Source: an uncultured Ruminococcus sp. (GTDB taxonomy: Bacteria > Bacillota > Clostridia > Oscillospirales > Acutalibacteraceae). From it: a stretch of 34,551 nucleotides of DNA. Under the pieces are notes generated by a model that was not told where the DNA came from, ran no database searches, and worked only from the letters and a program-made list of their open reading frames with translations. Location of the stretch: the NCBI GenBank assembly GCA_902761345.1, contig CACWKD010000013.1:1-34551 (forward strand), in the 5' to 3' direction. Made by a program: the position numbers and the translations under genes. Positions 1-6,582 of the stretch are shown piece by piece. Within the stretch, counting starts at the first letter, position 1, and each line of letters opens with the position of its first letter.

Positions 1-20
1 AGAGTATAGTATATATTCTG

Positions 21-1430
21 TTAATTATTGTCCTCTTTGGCTTTAAGCATATCGTTTATCATATTTGCGCACATATATACGTTGCCGCCGCCCATTGTAA
101 GTATAAGGTCGCCGTCTTGAGCATTCTCGCATACATATTTTGCAGCGTCCTCAAACGTATCAATACACTTTGAACCGGGAACTTTTGCACCCAGATCTGT
201 GTTGTAAATGTTGTATGTATTCTTCTCTCGTACAGGCAGAATTTCAAGTATTACAGCCTCATCAACGATAGACAATGCCTTTGCAAAATCATCAAGCAGC
301 ATAGCCGTGCGTGAGTAAGTATGCGGCTGGAAAACGTTCCACACCTTGCGGAAGCCCATTTTCATAGCGGCTGAAAGGGCTGCCGTTATTTCTGTGGGAT
401 GGTGAGCAAAATCATCTGCAACGGTAATGCCGCAATGCTTGCCTAATACCTCAAAGCGTCTGTGTACGCCTGTAAACTTATGTAGATTTTCGCTGATAGC
501 CTCCGGGGATACTCCTGCAAAATGTGCCGCAGACGCCGCAGCAAGCGCGTTGTAAACATTGTGCTTGCCCGGAACAGAAAGCTCGATATTACACAGCTTT
601 TCATTATTGTAGTAAAAATCAAATGCGTCATATACCGTACTCTCTGGTGAGGTCATAACTGCACGGTAAGTGTTGTTTTCACCAAAACCGAATGTAAGGA
701 CTTTAAGGTCTGTTTCATTTACACAATCAAGTGCATTTTTATCATCACCGTTTACTATAACGGCGTTCGATGTCTGTGCAACAAATTTTCTAAATGATTT
801 TTTAATGTTATCCATATTCTCAAAGTAATCGAGATGATCTGCGTCTACATTGAGAATTACCGCAACAGCAGGAGTAATCTGTAAGAATGAGTCAACATAC
901 TCGCAAGCCTCGCACACTATTATATCGGATTTTCCAACGTAGCTGTTTCCGCCTACCGACGGAAGTGTTCCGCCGATTATCGCAGTAGGCTCTGCACCGC
1001 TGCCTATAAGTATCTGAGAGATCATAGCGGTAGTAGTCGTTTTTCCGTGAGTACCCGAAACGGCGATCGAGCGTTTATATCTTCTGCTCACTATACCAAG
1101 CATTACAGAACGCTCAATTGTCGGGATCCCATTCTGTCTTGCCGTTACAAGTTCGATATTATCCTGTTTTACAGCAGCCGTATATACAACAAGCTCCGCA
1201 CCCTCAACATTCTCCGCTTTGTGACCCATATATACAGGAATGCCGTAGCTGATTATTCTTCTAAGAGTATCGCCGTCATTCATATCGGAGCCGCTTACTT
1301 CAAAGCCCTCCGAAATCATTATTTCTGCAAGCGGACACATTCCCGAACCGCCTATACCTACAAAATGTATCCTCTTGATTCTGTCAAGAATACTGTCATA
1401 TGTTTTATCGCAAAATTTATCAACGTACAA
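21..1430 (-). CDS. murC: UDP-N-acetylmuramate--L-alanine ligase MurC
   Basis: Cytoplasmic ATP-dependent ligase that adds L-alanine to UDP-MurNAc, the first peptide-stem step of peptidoglycan synthesis. The product is about 469 aa, a normal length. Seen directly: the N-terminal Rossmann motif HFVGIGGSGM that binds the UDP-sugar, the Mur-ligase P-loop SGTHGKTTTT, the central-domain motif NVDADHLDYF, and the C-terminal-domain motif DDFAHHPTEI. The frame opens with GTG at 1439, but I prefer TTG at 1430 because an AGAGGTG Shine-Dalgarno (1437-1443) lies 6 nt before it and would overlap the GTG. The gene has its own SigA-type promoter and a hairpin-bearing leader. It diverges from the rRNA methyltransferase gene. 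The stop is 20 bases from the window edge, so downstream partners are unseen. Identity is secure; the exact start is not. Confidence 0.95.
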   Translation of the reverse strand: MYVDKFCDKTYDSILDRIKRIHFVGIGGSGMCPLAEIMISEGFEVSGSDMNDGDTLRRIISYGIPVYMGHKAENVEGAELVVYTAAVKQDNIELVTARQNGIPTIERSVMLGIVSRRYKRSIAVSGTHGKTTTTAMISQILIGSGAEPTAIIGGTLPSVGGNSYVGKSDIIVCEACEYVDSFLQITPAVAVILNVDADHLDYFENMDNIKKSFRKFVAQTSNAVIVNGDDKNALDCVNETDLKVLTFGFGENNTYRAVMTSPESTVYDAFDFYYNNEKLCNIELSVPGKHNVYNALAAASAAHFAGVSPEAISENLHKFTGVHRRFEVLGKHCGITVADDFAHHPTEITAALSAAMKMGFRKVWNVFQPHTYSRTAMLLDDFAKALSIVDEAVILEILPVREKNTYNIYNTDLGAKVPGSKCIDTFEDAAKYVCENAQDGDLILTMGGGNVYMCANMINDMLKAKEDNN

Positions 1431-1481
1431 GAAAAGCACCTCTATTTCAGATTACGATCCGTAAATTTTTCAGCATATACA

Positions 1482-1503
1482 CCTCTGTAAATTAATACAG
1501 AGG
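1482..1503 (-). promoter_or_regulatory. Hairpin in murC mRNA leader
   Basis: A perfect 8-bp inverted repeat (CCTCTGTA at 1482-1489, TACAGAGG at 1496-1503, 6-nt loop) sits within a few bases of the predicted murC transcription start. No T-run follows, so it does not look like a terminator. In the mRNA its 3' arm holds an AGAGGTG ribosome-binding-site-like word just before ATG 1476. It could be a 5' stabiliser or part of a regulatory leader; the role is unknown. Confidence 0.5.
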
Positions 1504-1513
1504 ACTATTAATC

Positions 1514-1542
1514 ATTATATATCAAAACGAAAAAAATATCAA
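1514..1542 (-). promoter_or_regulatory. SigA-type promoter of murC
   Basis: On the minus strand, TTGATA (1542-1537) and TATAAT (1519-1514) are separated by 17 bp. Transcription should start near 1507, giving a leader of about 75 nt. Confidence 0.8.
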
Positions 1543-1586
1543 CCTTAATATTAATCTATTAATAAATGTTTATACGGATTTTTTTG

Positions 1587-1615
1587 TTGAAATAACCGTC
1601 AAAACATGATAAAAT
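1587..1615 (+). promoter_or_regulatory. SigA-type promoter of the rRNA methyltransferase gene
   Basis: TTGAAA (1587-1592) and TAAAAT (1610-1615) are separated by 17 bp. Transcription should start near 1622, only about 23 nt before the TTG start codon. Confidence 0.7.
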
Positions 1616-1644
1616 TTATATGAAAATTAAAAGCAGGTGATATT

Positions 1645-3120
1645 TTGGATATTAAGAAAAACGACATCATACCGCTTGAAATAACCGACATTACAGGACA
1701 GGGCAGCGGTATCGGACATATAGACGGTATGGCGGTGTTTGTACCATTGACAGCCGTGGGCGACAAGATAAACGCACATATACTTAAGGTTAAGAAAAAC
1801 TATGCCTTTGCCAAAGCCGAAAGCGTTATTACCTCCTCCCCTATGAGAATAGAACCTGACTGCGAGTGTTATTCTAAATGCGGAGGCTGTGTTTTCAGGC
1901 ACATTTCATACGATGAAGAACTAAAGATAAAACAGCAAAGAGTATATGACGCACTGACAAGGATAGGCAAATTAAGCGGCTTTACTATGAATGAGATAAA
2001 AGGCTGTGACAACCCCGACCATTACCGCAACAAATCGCAGATACCTGTCGGCAGGGATAAGAACGGTAATGTAATTATGGGATTTTTCGGAACACACAGT
2101 CACAGGATAATCGACTGTGAGAGATGTATGCTTCACCCAAAACAGTTTGATGATATTGTAAAAGTTGTAAAAGAGTGGATAGCCGAGAATAATGTTTCGG
2201 TATATGATGAAACAACAGGTAAAGGGCTTATCAGACATCTTTATATAAGGCAAGCGAAAAAAACAGGACAGATTATGGTTTGCATTGTAATAAACGGTGA
2301 CAGTATTCCGAAAAAAGAGGAGCTTGTAAAAACGCTTGTAAGCTATTCGGAGAGCATAAAAAGTATAGTATTAAATATTAACAGAGAGCGTACAAATGTA
2401 ATCACAGGAAAGAAATGTATTACCATATACGGAAACGACCATATTACAGACGAGCTGTGCGGATTAAAGTTTGATATATCACCGTTATCGTTTTATCAGA
2501 TAAACCACGATCAGACGGAGAAATTATATTCTATTGCAGGAGAATATGCAAACCTTACGGGAAATGAGTTTTTGATAGATCTTTATTGCGGGGCGGGAAC
2601 GATAGGACTTTCAATGGTAGGCAAGGCAAAAAAGCTGTTGGGGATAGAGATAATACCTCAGGCGATAGAGAACGCAAGAGAAAACGCATTAAAGAACGGT
2701 ATTAAAAATGCCGAGTTTATATGTTCGGACGCATCAAGCGCGGCAAAAAGGCTTACAGCTGAAAAAGCTAATCCCGATGTTATAGTGATAGACCCTCCGA
2801 GAAAGGGCTGTGACAATACAGTAATAGATGCAGTATGCACGATGTCGCCGAAAAGGGTTGTATACGTATCCTGCGACCCCGAAACACTTGCAAGGGATTT
2901 ATCCGTATTTTCACAAAAGGGATATGTTGTCGGTGAGGTTACGCCTGTAGATATGTTCCCGAGGACGCAGCATGTTGAGACGGTGGTATTGATGTCAGCG
3001 GCGAGCCGCCGCTCCCAAAATGAGAAATCTGAATTGGAAAGGTATGGTGAGTATTTTATGAATCGTAGTGTTTTAGACATTATGAGCGAGTGCAGCGAGC
3101 AGCATGCTGAGTGGCACTGA
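1645..3120 (+). CDS. 23S rRNA (uracil-5-)-methyltransferase, RlmD/RlmCD (TrmA) family
   Basis: SAM-dependent enzyme that methylates C5 of uracil in 23S rRNA. It is 491 aa and starts with TTG, with AGGTGA 4 nt upstream. An N-terminal TRAM domain covers roughly residues 1-60. It is followed by the iron-sulfur cysteines CECYSKCGGC near residues 73-82, the SAM motif DLYCGAGTIGLS, the DPPRKG motif, and the catalytic-cysteine motif VSCDPETLARDL. Family members usually end soon after the HVETVVLMS motif seen here near 440-450. This one carries about 40 further residues (SRRSQNEKSELERYGEYF and beyond) that I do not recognise. The tail may reflect a rearrangement that also left the dockerin remnant downstream. 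The exact uracil target cannot be read from sequence; Gram-positive homologues often modify two sites (RlmCD). Confidence 0.92.
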   Translation: MDIKKNDIIPLEITDITGQGSGIGHIDGMAVFVPLTAVGDKINAHILKVKKNYAFAKAESVITSSPMRIEPDCECYSKCGGCVFRHISYDEELKIKQQRVYDALTRIGKLSGFTMNEIKGCDNPDHYRNKSQIPVGRDKNGNVIMGFFGTHSHRIIDCERCMLHPKQFDDIVKVVKEWIAENNVSVYDETTGKGLIRHLYIRQAKKTGQIMVCIVINGDSIPKKEELVKTLVSYSESIKSIVLNINRERTNVITGKKCITIYGNDHITDELCGLKFDISPLSFYQINHDQTEKLYSIAGEYANLTGNEFLIDLYCGAGTIGLSMVGKAKKLLGIEIIPQAIENARENALKNGIKNAEFICSDASSAAKRLTAEKANPDVIVIDPPRKGCDNTVIDAVCTMSPKRVVYVSCDPETLARDLSVFSQKGYVVGEVTPVDMFPRTQHVETVVLMSAASRRSQNEKSELERYGEYFMNRSVLDIMSECSEQHAEWH

Positions 3121-3242
3121 CGACTTTGGAAACATATCAACCGATTTTTGCGGAGAGTTACGTGTCCGATTTAGATGTTGGTATGTTGTGGCTGTGGTTT
3201 GGATGCCAAAGCGACAAATTGGGATTTGTGGAGGTATAAGAA

Positions 3243-3671
3243 ATGGTAGAGGTAAAATTTTACGATGAGGTTGACGACAGCTTACTTAAATTTGCTGTTA
3301 TCATAGCTAAGACAAACAACAAATGGGTGTTTTGTAAGCACAGAAAAAGAAATACATTCGAGGTTCCCGGCGGTCACAGAGAAGACGGCGAGTTAATTAT
3401 AGATACCGCAAAACGAGAACTTTACGAAGAAACAGGCGCACTTGAGTATACATTAAAGCCTGTTTGTGTGTATTCCGTTACTGCACCAGATAACTTTGAC
3501 GGGGAAGAAACATTTGGGATGCTCTGCTATGCGGACATTTTTTCTTTTGAAAAAGAGTTGCACAGCGAGATTGAGCGAATTGTGATTACCAAGCATCTCG
3601 TAGATCAATGGACATACCCATTGATTCAACCAAAGCTAATAGAGGAGGCTGAGCGTCGAGGTTACTTATAA
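3243..3671 (+). CDS. Nudix hydrolase
   Basis: Small (142 aa) hydrolase of nucleoside-diphosphate-linked substrates. The complete Nudix box is visible at about residues 40-62: GGHREDGE, then seven residues, then RELYEETGA, which supplies the metal-binding glutamates. Shine-Dalgarno GGAGG (3231-3235) lies 7 nt before ATG. The substrate cannot be predicted; the FxVPGGHREDGE context resembles small MutT/8-oxo-dGTP-like proteins but does not prove the activity. The gene follows a 120-bp gap after the methyltransferase gene with no clear promoter of its own. It is immediately followed, in the same frame after its TAA, by the remains of a dockerin. Confidence 0.9.
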   Translation: MVEVKFYDEVDDSLLKFAVIIAKTNNKWVFCKHRKRNTFEVPGGHREDGELIIDTAKRELYEETGALEYTLKPVCVYSVTAPDNFDGEETFGMLCYADIFSFEKELHSEIERIVITKHLVDQWTYPLIQPKLIEEAERRGYL

Positions 3672-3973
3672 CTTTCAGCTTATAAAAGACAGACCAAGGC
3701 TCATCACCGCCTACACTATGCCGCTGGTGAGGAGCCTGAGACAAACGGTATATACGGCGACATTGACGGAGATGGTGACATCACATCGAATGACGCACTA
3801 ATAATACTGCCTGCAAGCGTAGCTTTAGACACCCTCGCACACCCGAGCAGGCAATGCTTGCAGATATAGACGGCAATGGCAGCATTACCGCAAACGACGC
3901 TCTGGCCGTCCTAAGGTACAGCGTAGGATTAGAAGATCCAAACAGCAAAATAAACACACCCATATCGGCGTAA
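3672..3973 (+). pseudogene. Remnant of a dockerin-domain protein (frameshifted)
   Basis: After the Nudix stop the same frame reads a linker and then GDIDGDGDITSNDALIIL, a type I dockerin calcium-binding repeat. The frame must change near 3836-3839. From 3839 a second frame reads TPEQAMLADIDGNG, then SITANDALAVLRYSVGL, and ends at TAA 3971-3973. Joined, the two halves make a normal two-repeat dockerin module of about 65 aa at the C terminus of a lost protein. There is no start codon, no Shine-Dalgarno and no catalytic domain. It is therefore a decayed 3' end of a cellulosome-type gene, or debris from recombination, not an expressed gene. The frameshift could in principle be a sequencing error, but the missing 5' part could not. 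Confidence 0.8.
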
Positions 3974-4049
3974 CAAAGCTCTAATTAAAATCCAGCGAAA
4001 AACCCAAGTACCATATAATAACGGCTTTGAACCTTTATCGAACAAAAAG

Positions 4050-4081
4050 AAACGGCTTAGACAAGATAGTTTAAGCCGTTT
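4050..4081 (-). terminator. Intrinsic terminator after nfnB (bidirectional)
   Basis: A 10-bp stem (AAACGGCTTA 4050-4059, TAAGCCGTTT 4072-4081) with a 12-nt loop lies just past the nfnB stop codon. On the minus strand it is followed by a T-rich TTTCTTTTTG; on the plus strand by TTTATATTT. It can serve both directions. Confidence 0.85.
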
Positions 4082-4092
4082 TTATATTTCTA

Positions 4093-5487
4093 TTAGTTAT
4101 TCTTATTTCTGATATACTCGTCAATTGATTCTGCTGCTTTTCTTCCTGCGCCCATTGCTTTTATTACAGTTGCTGCGCCCGTTACTGCGTCACCACCTGC
4201 ATATACGCCCTCTTTTGTGGTTGCCATTGTATTTTCATCTGCTATGATACAGCCTTTCTTGTTTGCCTCAAGACCTTTTGTTGTGGAACGTACAAGCGGA
4301 TTGGGAGCATTTCCGATTGCAATAATTACAGCGTCAACATCAAGCACAAAGTTTGAATCCTCCTTTGCAACGGGACTTCTTCTGCCGCTTGCATCAGGCT
4401 CTCCAAGTTCCATTTCTACACATTCAAGACCTATGACCTTGCCGTTTTCATCGCCTATAACTCTGACAGGATTGGTAAGAAGCCTGAACTCTACTCCCTC
4501 TTCCTTTGCATGGTGTATCTCCTCGTTACGCGCAGGCATCTCCTCTTCACTTCGTCTGTAAACTAAATAAACATTCTCTGCGCCAAGTCTTAATGCGCTT
4601 CTTGAAGCGTCCATAGCTACGTTTCCGCCGCCTACTACCGCAACATTCTTAGGATGAATAATAGGTGTATCGTACTCGTCTTTGTAGGCTTTCATCAGAT
4701 TAATTCTTGTCAAGAACTCATTTGCGGAATATACTCCGTTGAGCCCCTCGCCTTCCATACCCATAAAGTTAGGCAAGCCTGCGCCTGTTCCTATAAACAC
4801 CGCTTCATAACCGTCATCAAAAAGCTCGTCAACGGACATTACTTTTCCCATGACCATATTAGTCTTTATCTCAACTCCAAGTTTCTTTAATCCCTCTATC
4901 TCCTTTTGAACAATAGCTTTCGGCAGTCTGAATTCGGGAATACCATACATCAGCACTCCGCCCGCTGTATGAAACGCCTCAAATACCGTTACCGAATACC
5001 CAAGCTTTGCAAGTGAGCCTGCGCAAGTAAGTCCCGAGGGGCCTGAACCTATAACGGCTACTTTATGTCCGTTGCTCTCAGGCTTCGTAATGTTTGCAGT
5101 ATCGTTCTTCAAATGGTAATCCGCTGCAAATCTCTCTAATCTGCCAATACCTACGCTTTCCCCTTTTATTCCTCTTACGCACTTAGCCTCGCACTGCGTT
5201 TCCTGTGGACAGACTCTGCCACATACAGCCGGAAGTGAACTTGTTTTTGTAATTACAGAATAAGCCTCTTCAAACTCCCCTTTTGCCATATGTGCAATAA
5301 AGTCCGGTATCGCTATATTTACAGGACAACCGCTTACACAAGGTCTGTTCTTGCAGTTAAGACAACGTGCTGCTTCTTGTATTGCCATTTCTTCCGTGTA
5401 TCCTGTTGCAACTTCATCGAAGTTTCTTCTTCTTACGTCGGGAGCTTGCTCGGGCATCGCAGTTTTATTAGAAATCATATTAGCCAT
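4093..5487 (-). CDS. nfnB: NfnB-type subunit of NADH-dependent ferredoxin:NADP+ oxidoreductase (GltA-like)
   Basis: Large subunit of the flavin-based electron-bifurcating transhydrogenase NfnAB, which couples NADPH, NAD+ and ferredoxin; often annotated as glutamate synthase small subunit or SudA. The product is 464 aa. The N-terminal iron-sulfur region shows CLNCKNRPCVSGCP and CGRVCPQETQCEAKC. An FAD dinucleotide motif GSGPSGLTCAGSLAKLG lies near residues 147-163, an NADP(H) motif VVGGGNVAMDASRSALRLG near 285-303, and the C-terminal motif GVYAGGDAVTGAATV closes the FAD site. Its ATG lies 1 nt after the nfnA stop and its Shine-Dalgarno GAGGTG sits inside the end of nfnA, so the two are translationally coupled. 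No glutamate synthase large subunit is nearby, and the NfnA partner decides the assignment. Confidence 0.9.
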   Translation of the reverse strand: MANMISNKTAMPEQAPDVRRRNFDEVATGYTEEMAIQEAARCLNCKNRPCVSGCPVNIAIPDFIAHMAKGEFEEAYSVITKTSSLPAVCGRVCPQETQCEAKCVRGIKGESVGIGRLERFAADYHLKNDTANITKPESNGHKVAVIGSGPSGLTCAGSLAKLGYSVTVFEAFHTAGGVLMYGIPEFRLPKAIVQKEIEGLKKLGVEIKTNMVMGKVMSVDELFDDGYEAVFIGTGAGLPNFMGMEGEGLNGVYSANEFLTRINLMKAYKDEYDTPIIHPKNVAVVGGGNVAMDASRSALRLGAENVYLVYRRSEEEMPARNEEIHHAKEEGVEFRLLTNPVRVIGDENGKVIGLECVEMELGEPDASGRRSPVAKEDSNFVLDVDAVIIAIGNAPNPLVRSTTKGLEANKKGCIIADENTMATTKEGVYAGGDAVTGAATVIKAMGAGRKAAESIDEYIRNKNN

Positions 5488-5488
5488 T

Positions 5489-6334
5489 TCAATTCACCTC
5501 TGCATTTCTGATAAGACGGCAATTTCTTTCTCTTGCTGTCTGTTCGTTATTTCTGTATGTGATACTGCGTTTCATAAGCTCGTTATAATCAACCTCGTGT
5601 CCGTCAAAATCAGGGCCGTCTACACAGGCAAACTTTATCTTGCCGCCTACTGTAAGACGACAGCCTCCGCACATACCTGTTCCGTCAATCATAATCGGGT
5701 TCATAGAAACAATAGTTTTTATTCCGTAAGGGCGTGTAAGTTCGCTGACTGCTCTCATCATCGGAACAGGTCCTATCGCTATAACAAGATCGTAATCTGC
5801 TCCGTTCTTTATATTCTGTTCAAGAGCAGTTGTTACAAATCCCTTGTTGCCGTTAGAGCCGTCATCTGTCATGAGATAGAAATTATCGCTTACTTCGCTC
5901 ATCTCTTTTTCAAGTATAATAAGATCCGTATTGCGGAAACCTGCTATCATATCTACGCTTGTACCCATATCATGAAGCGCCTTTGCCTGAGGATACGCTA
6001 TCGCACAGCCTGCGCCGCCTCCTATTACAGCGGCTTTCTTGTATCCCTCAAGTTCACTCGGAGCGCCAAGCGGCCCTACAAAATCAAGCAGATAATCGCC
6101 CTCGTTTAACGTGTCAAGAAGCTTTGTGCTGTATCCTACCTTCTGAAAAATAATTGTTACAGTACCTTTTTCTGCGTCATGATCTGCAATAGTAAGCGGA
6201 ACTCTCTCGCCGTACTCATCTACTCTGAAAATAATAAACTGTCCCGGCTTAGCCTTTTTTGCAATAAGCGGAGCTTCTACTACCATTTTTGTCATGTATG
6301 GATTTAGCGCTGTTTTCTCTATAACCTTAAACAT
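5489..6334 (-). CDS. nfnA: NfnA-type subunit (FAD/[2Fe-2S] ferredoxin-NADP+ reductase-like)
   Basis: Small subunit of NfnAB; it binds NAD(H), FAD and a [2Fe-2S] cluster. The product is 281 aa, normal for the family. It shows the FAD-binding region of the ferredoxin-reductase fold (YGERVPLTIAD), the NAD-binding motif AAVIGGGAGCAIAYPQA, and the C-terminal cysteine cluster MCGGCRLTVGGKIKFAC that ligates the [2Fe-2S] centre. The frame is open back to 6415, but ATG 6334 is preferred: AGAGG (6343-6347) lies just upstream and MFKVIEKTALNPYM matches the usual N terminus. It is first in a two-gene operon with nfnB and has a SigA promoter at 6432-6460. In fermenters this enzyme balances NADPH and reduced ferredoxin. 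Confidence 0.9.
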   Translation of the reverse strand: MFKVIEKTALNPYMTKMVVEAPLIAKKAKPGQFIIFRVDEYGERVPLTIADHDAEKGTVTIIFQKVGYSTKLLDTLNEGDYLLDFVGPLGAPSELEGYKKAAVIGGGAGCAIAYPQAKALHDMGTSVDMIAGFRNTDLIILEKEMSEVSDNFYLMTDDGSNGNKGFVTTALEQNIKNGADYDLVIAIGPVPMMRAVSELTRPYGIKTIVSMNPIMIDGTGMCGGCRLTVGGKIKFACVDGPDFDGHEVDYNELMKRSITYRNNEQTARERNCRLIRNAEVN

Positions 6335-6431
6335 ATACAAAACCTCTTTTCGGCTATTTCTAAATCTAAATATCCTATAAATGAGCAGCAAGTAAATCTG
6401 TTTTTCTTTGCTCAATCATAATATAAATTTT

Positions 6432-6460
6432 ATTATACTACAAATCTGAAATTTTCTCAA
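6432..6460 (-). promoter_or_regulatory. SigA-type promoter of nfnAB
   Basis: Minus-strand TTGAGA (6460-6455) and TATAAT (6437-6432) with a 17-bp spacer. The expected start near 6425 gives a leader of about 90 nt before ATG 6334. Confidence 0.8.
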
Positions 6461-6515
6461 TAGTTTTTGCATATTTTATTAGTTTACCTCAGTAAATACT
6501 TTTTATCTTTTCTGT

Positions 6516-6551
6516 AAAAAAATCCCCCCGACAATTTTCTTATCGGGGGGA
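6516..6551 (-). terminator. Intrinsic terminator of the dockerin/LRR protein gene
   Basis: A perfect 9-bp GC-rich stem (TCCCCCCGA 6523-6531, TCGGGGGGA 6543-6551) is followed on the minus strand by seven T residues (6522-6516). It lies about 30 nt past the stop codon. Confidence 0.93.
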
Positions 6552-6582
6552 TCTCTTAAACGCTCATATTACTTTGCAGCAA

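Noticed and set aside
1447-1476. Nine-codon murC leader peptide as a called gene
   Set aside because: Start spacing is too short and there is no evidence of conservation; kept only as a low-interest observation.
3111-3239. 42-codon frame (GTG start) between the methyltransferase and Nudix genes
   Set aside because: Composition is plausible, but the Shine-Dalgarno is poor, it overlaps the methyltransferase end, and I find no recognisable family.
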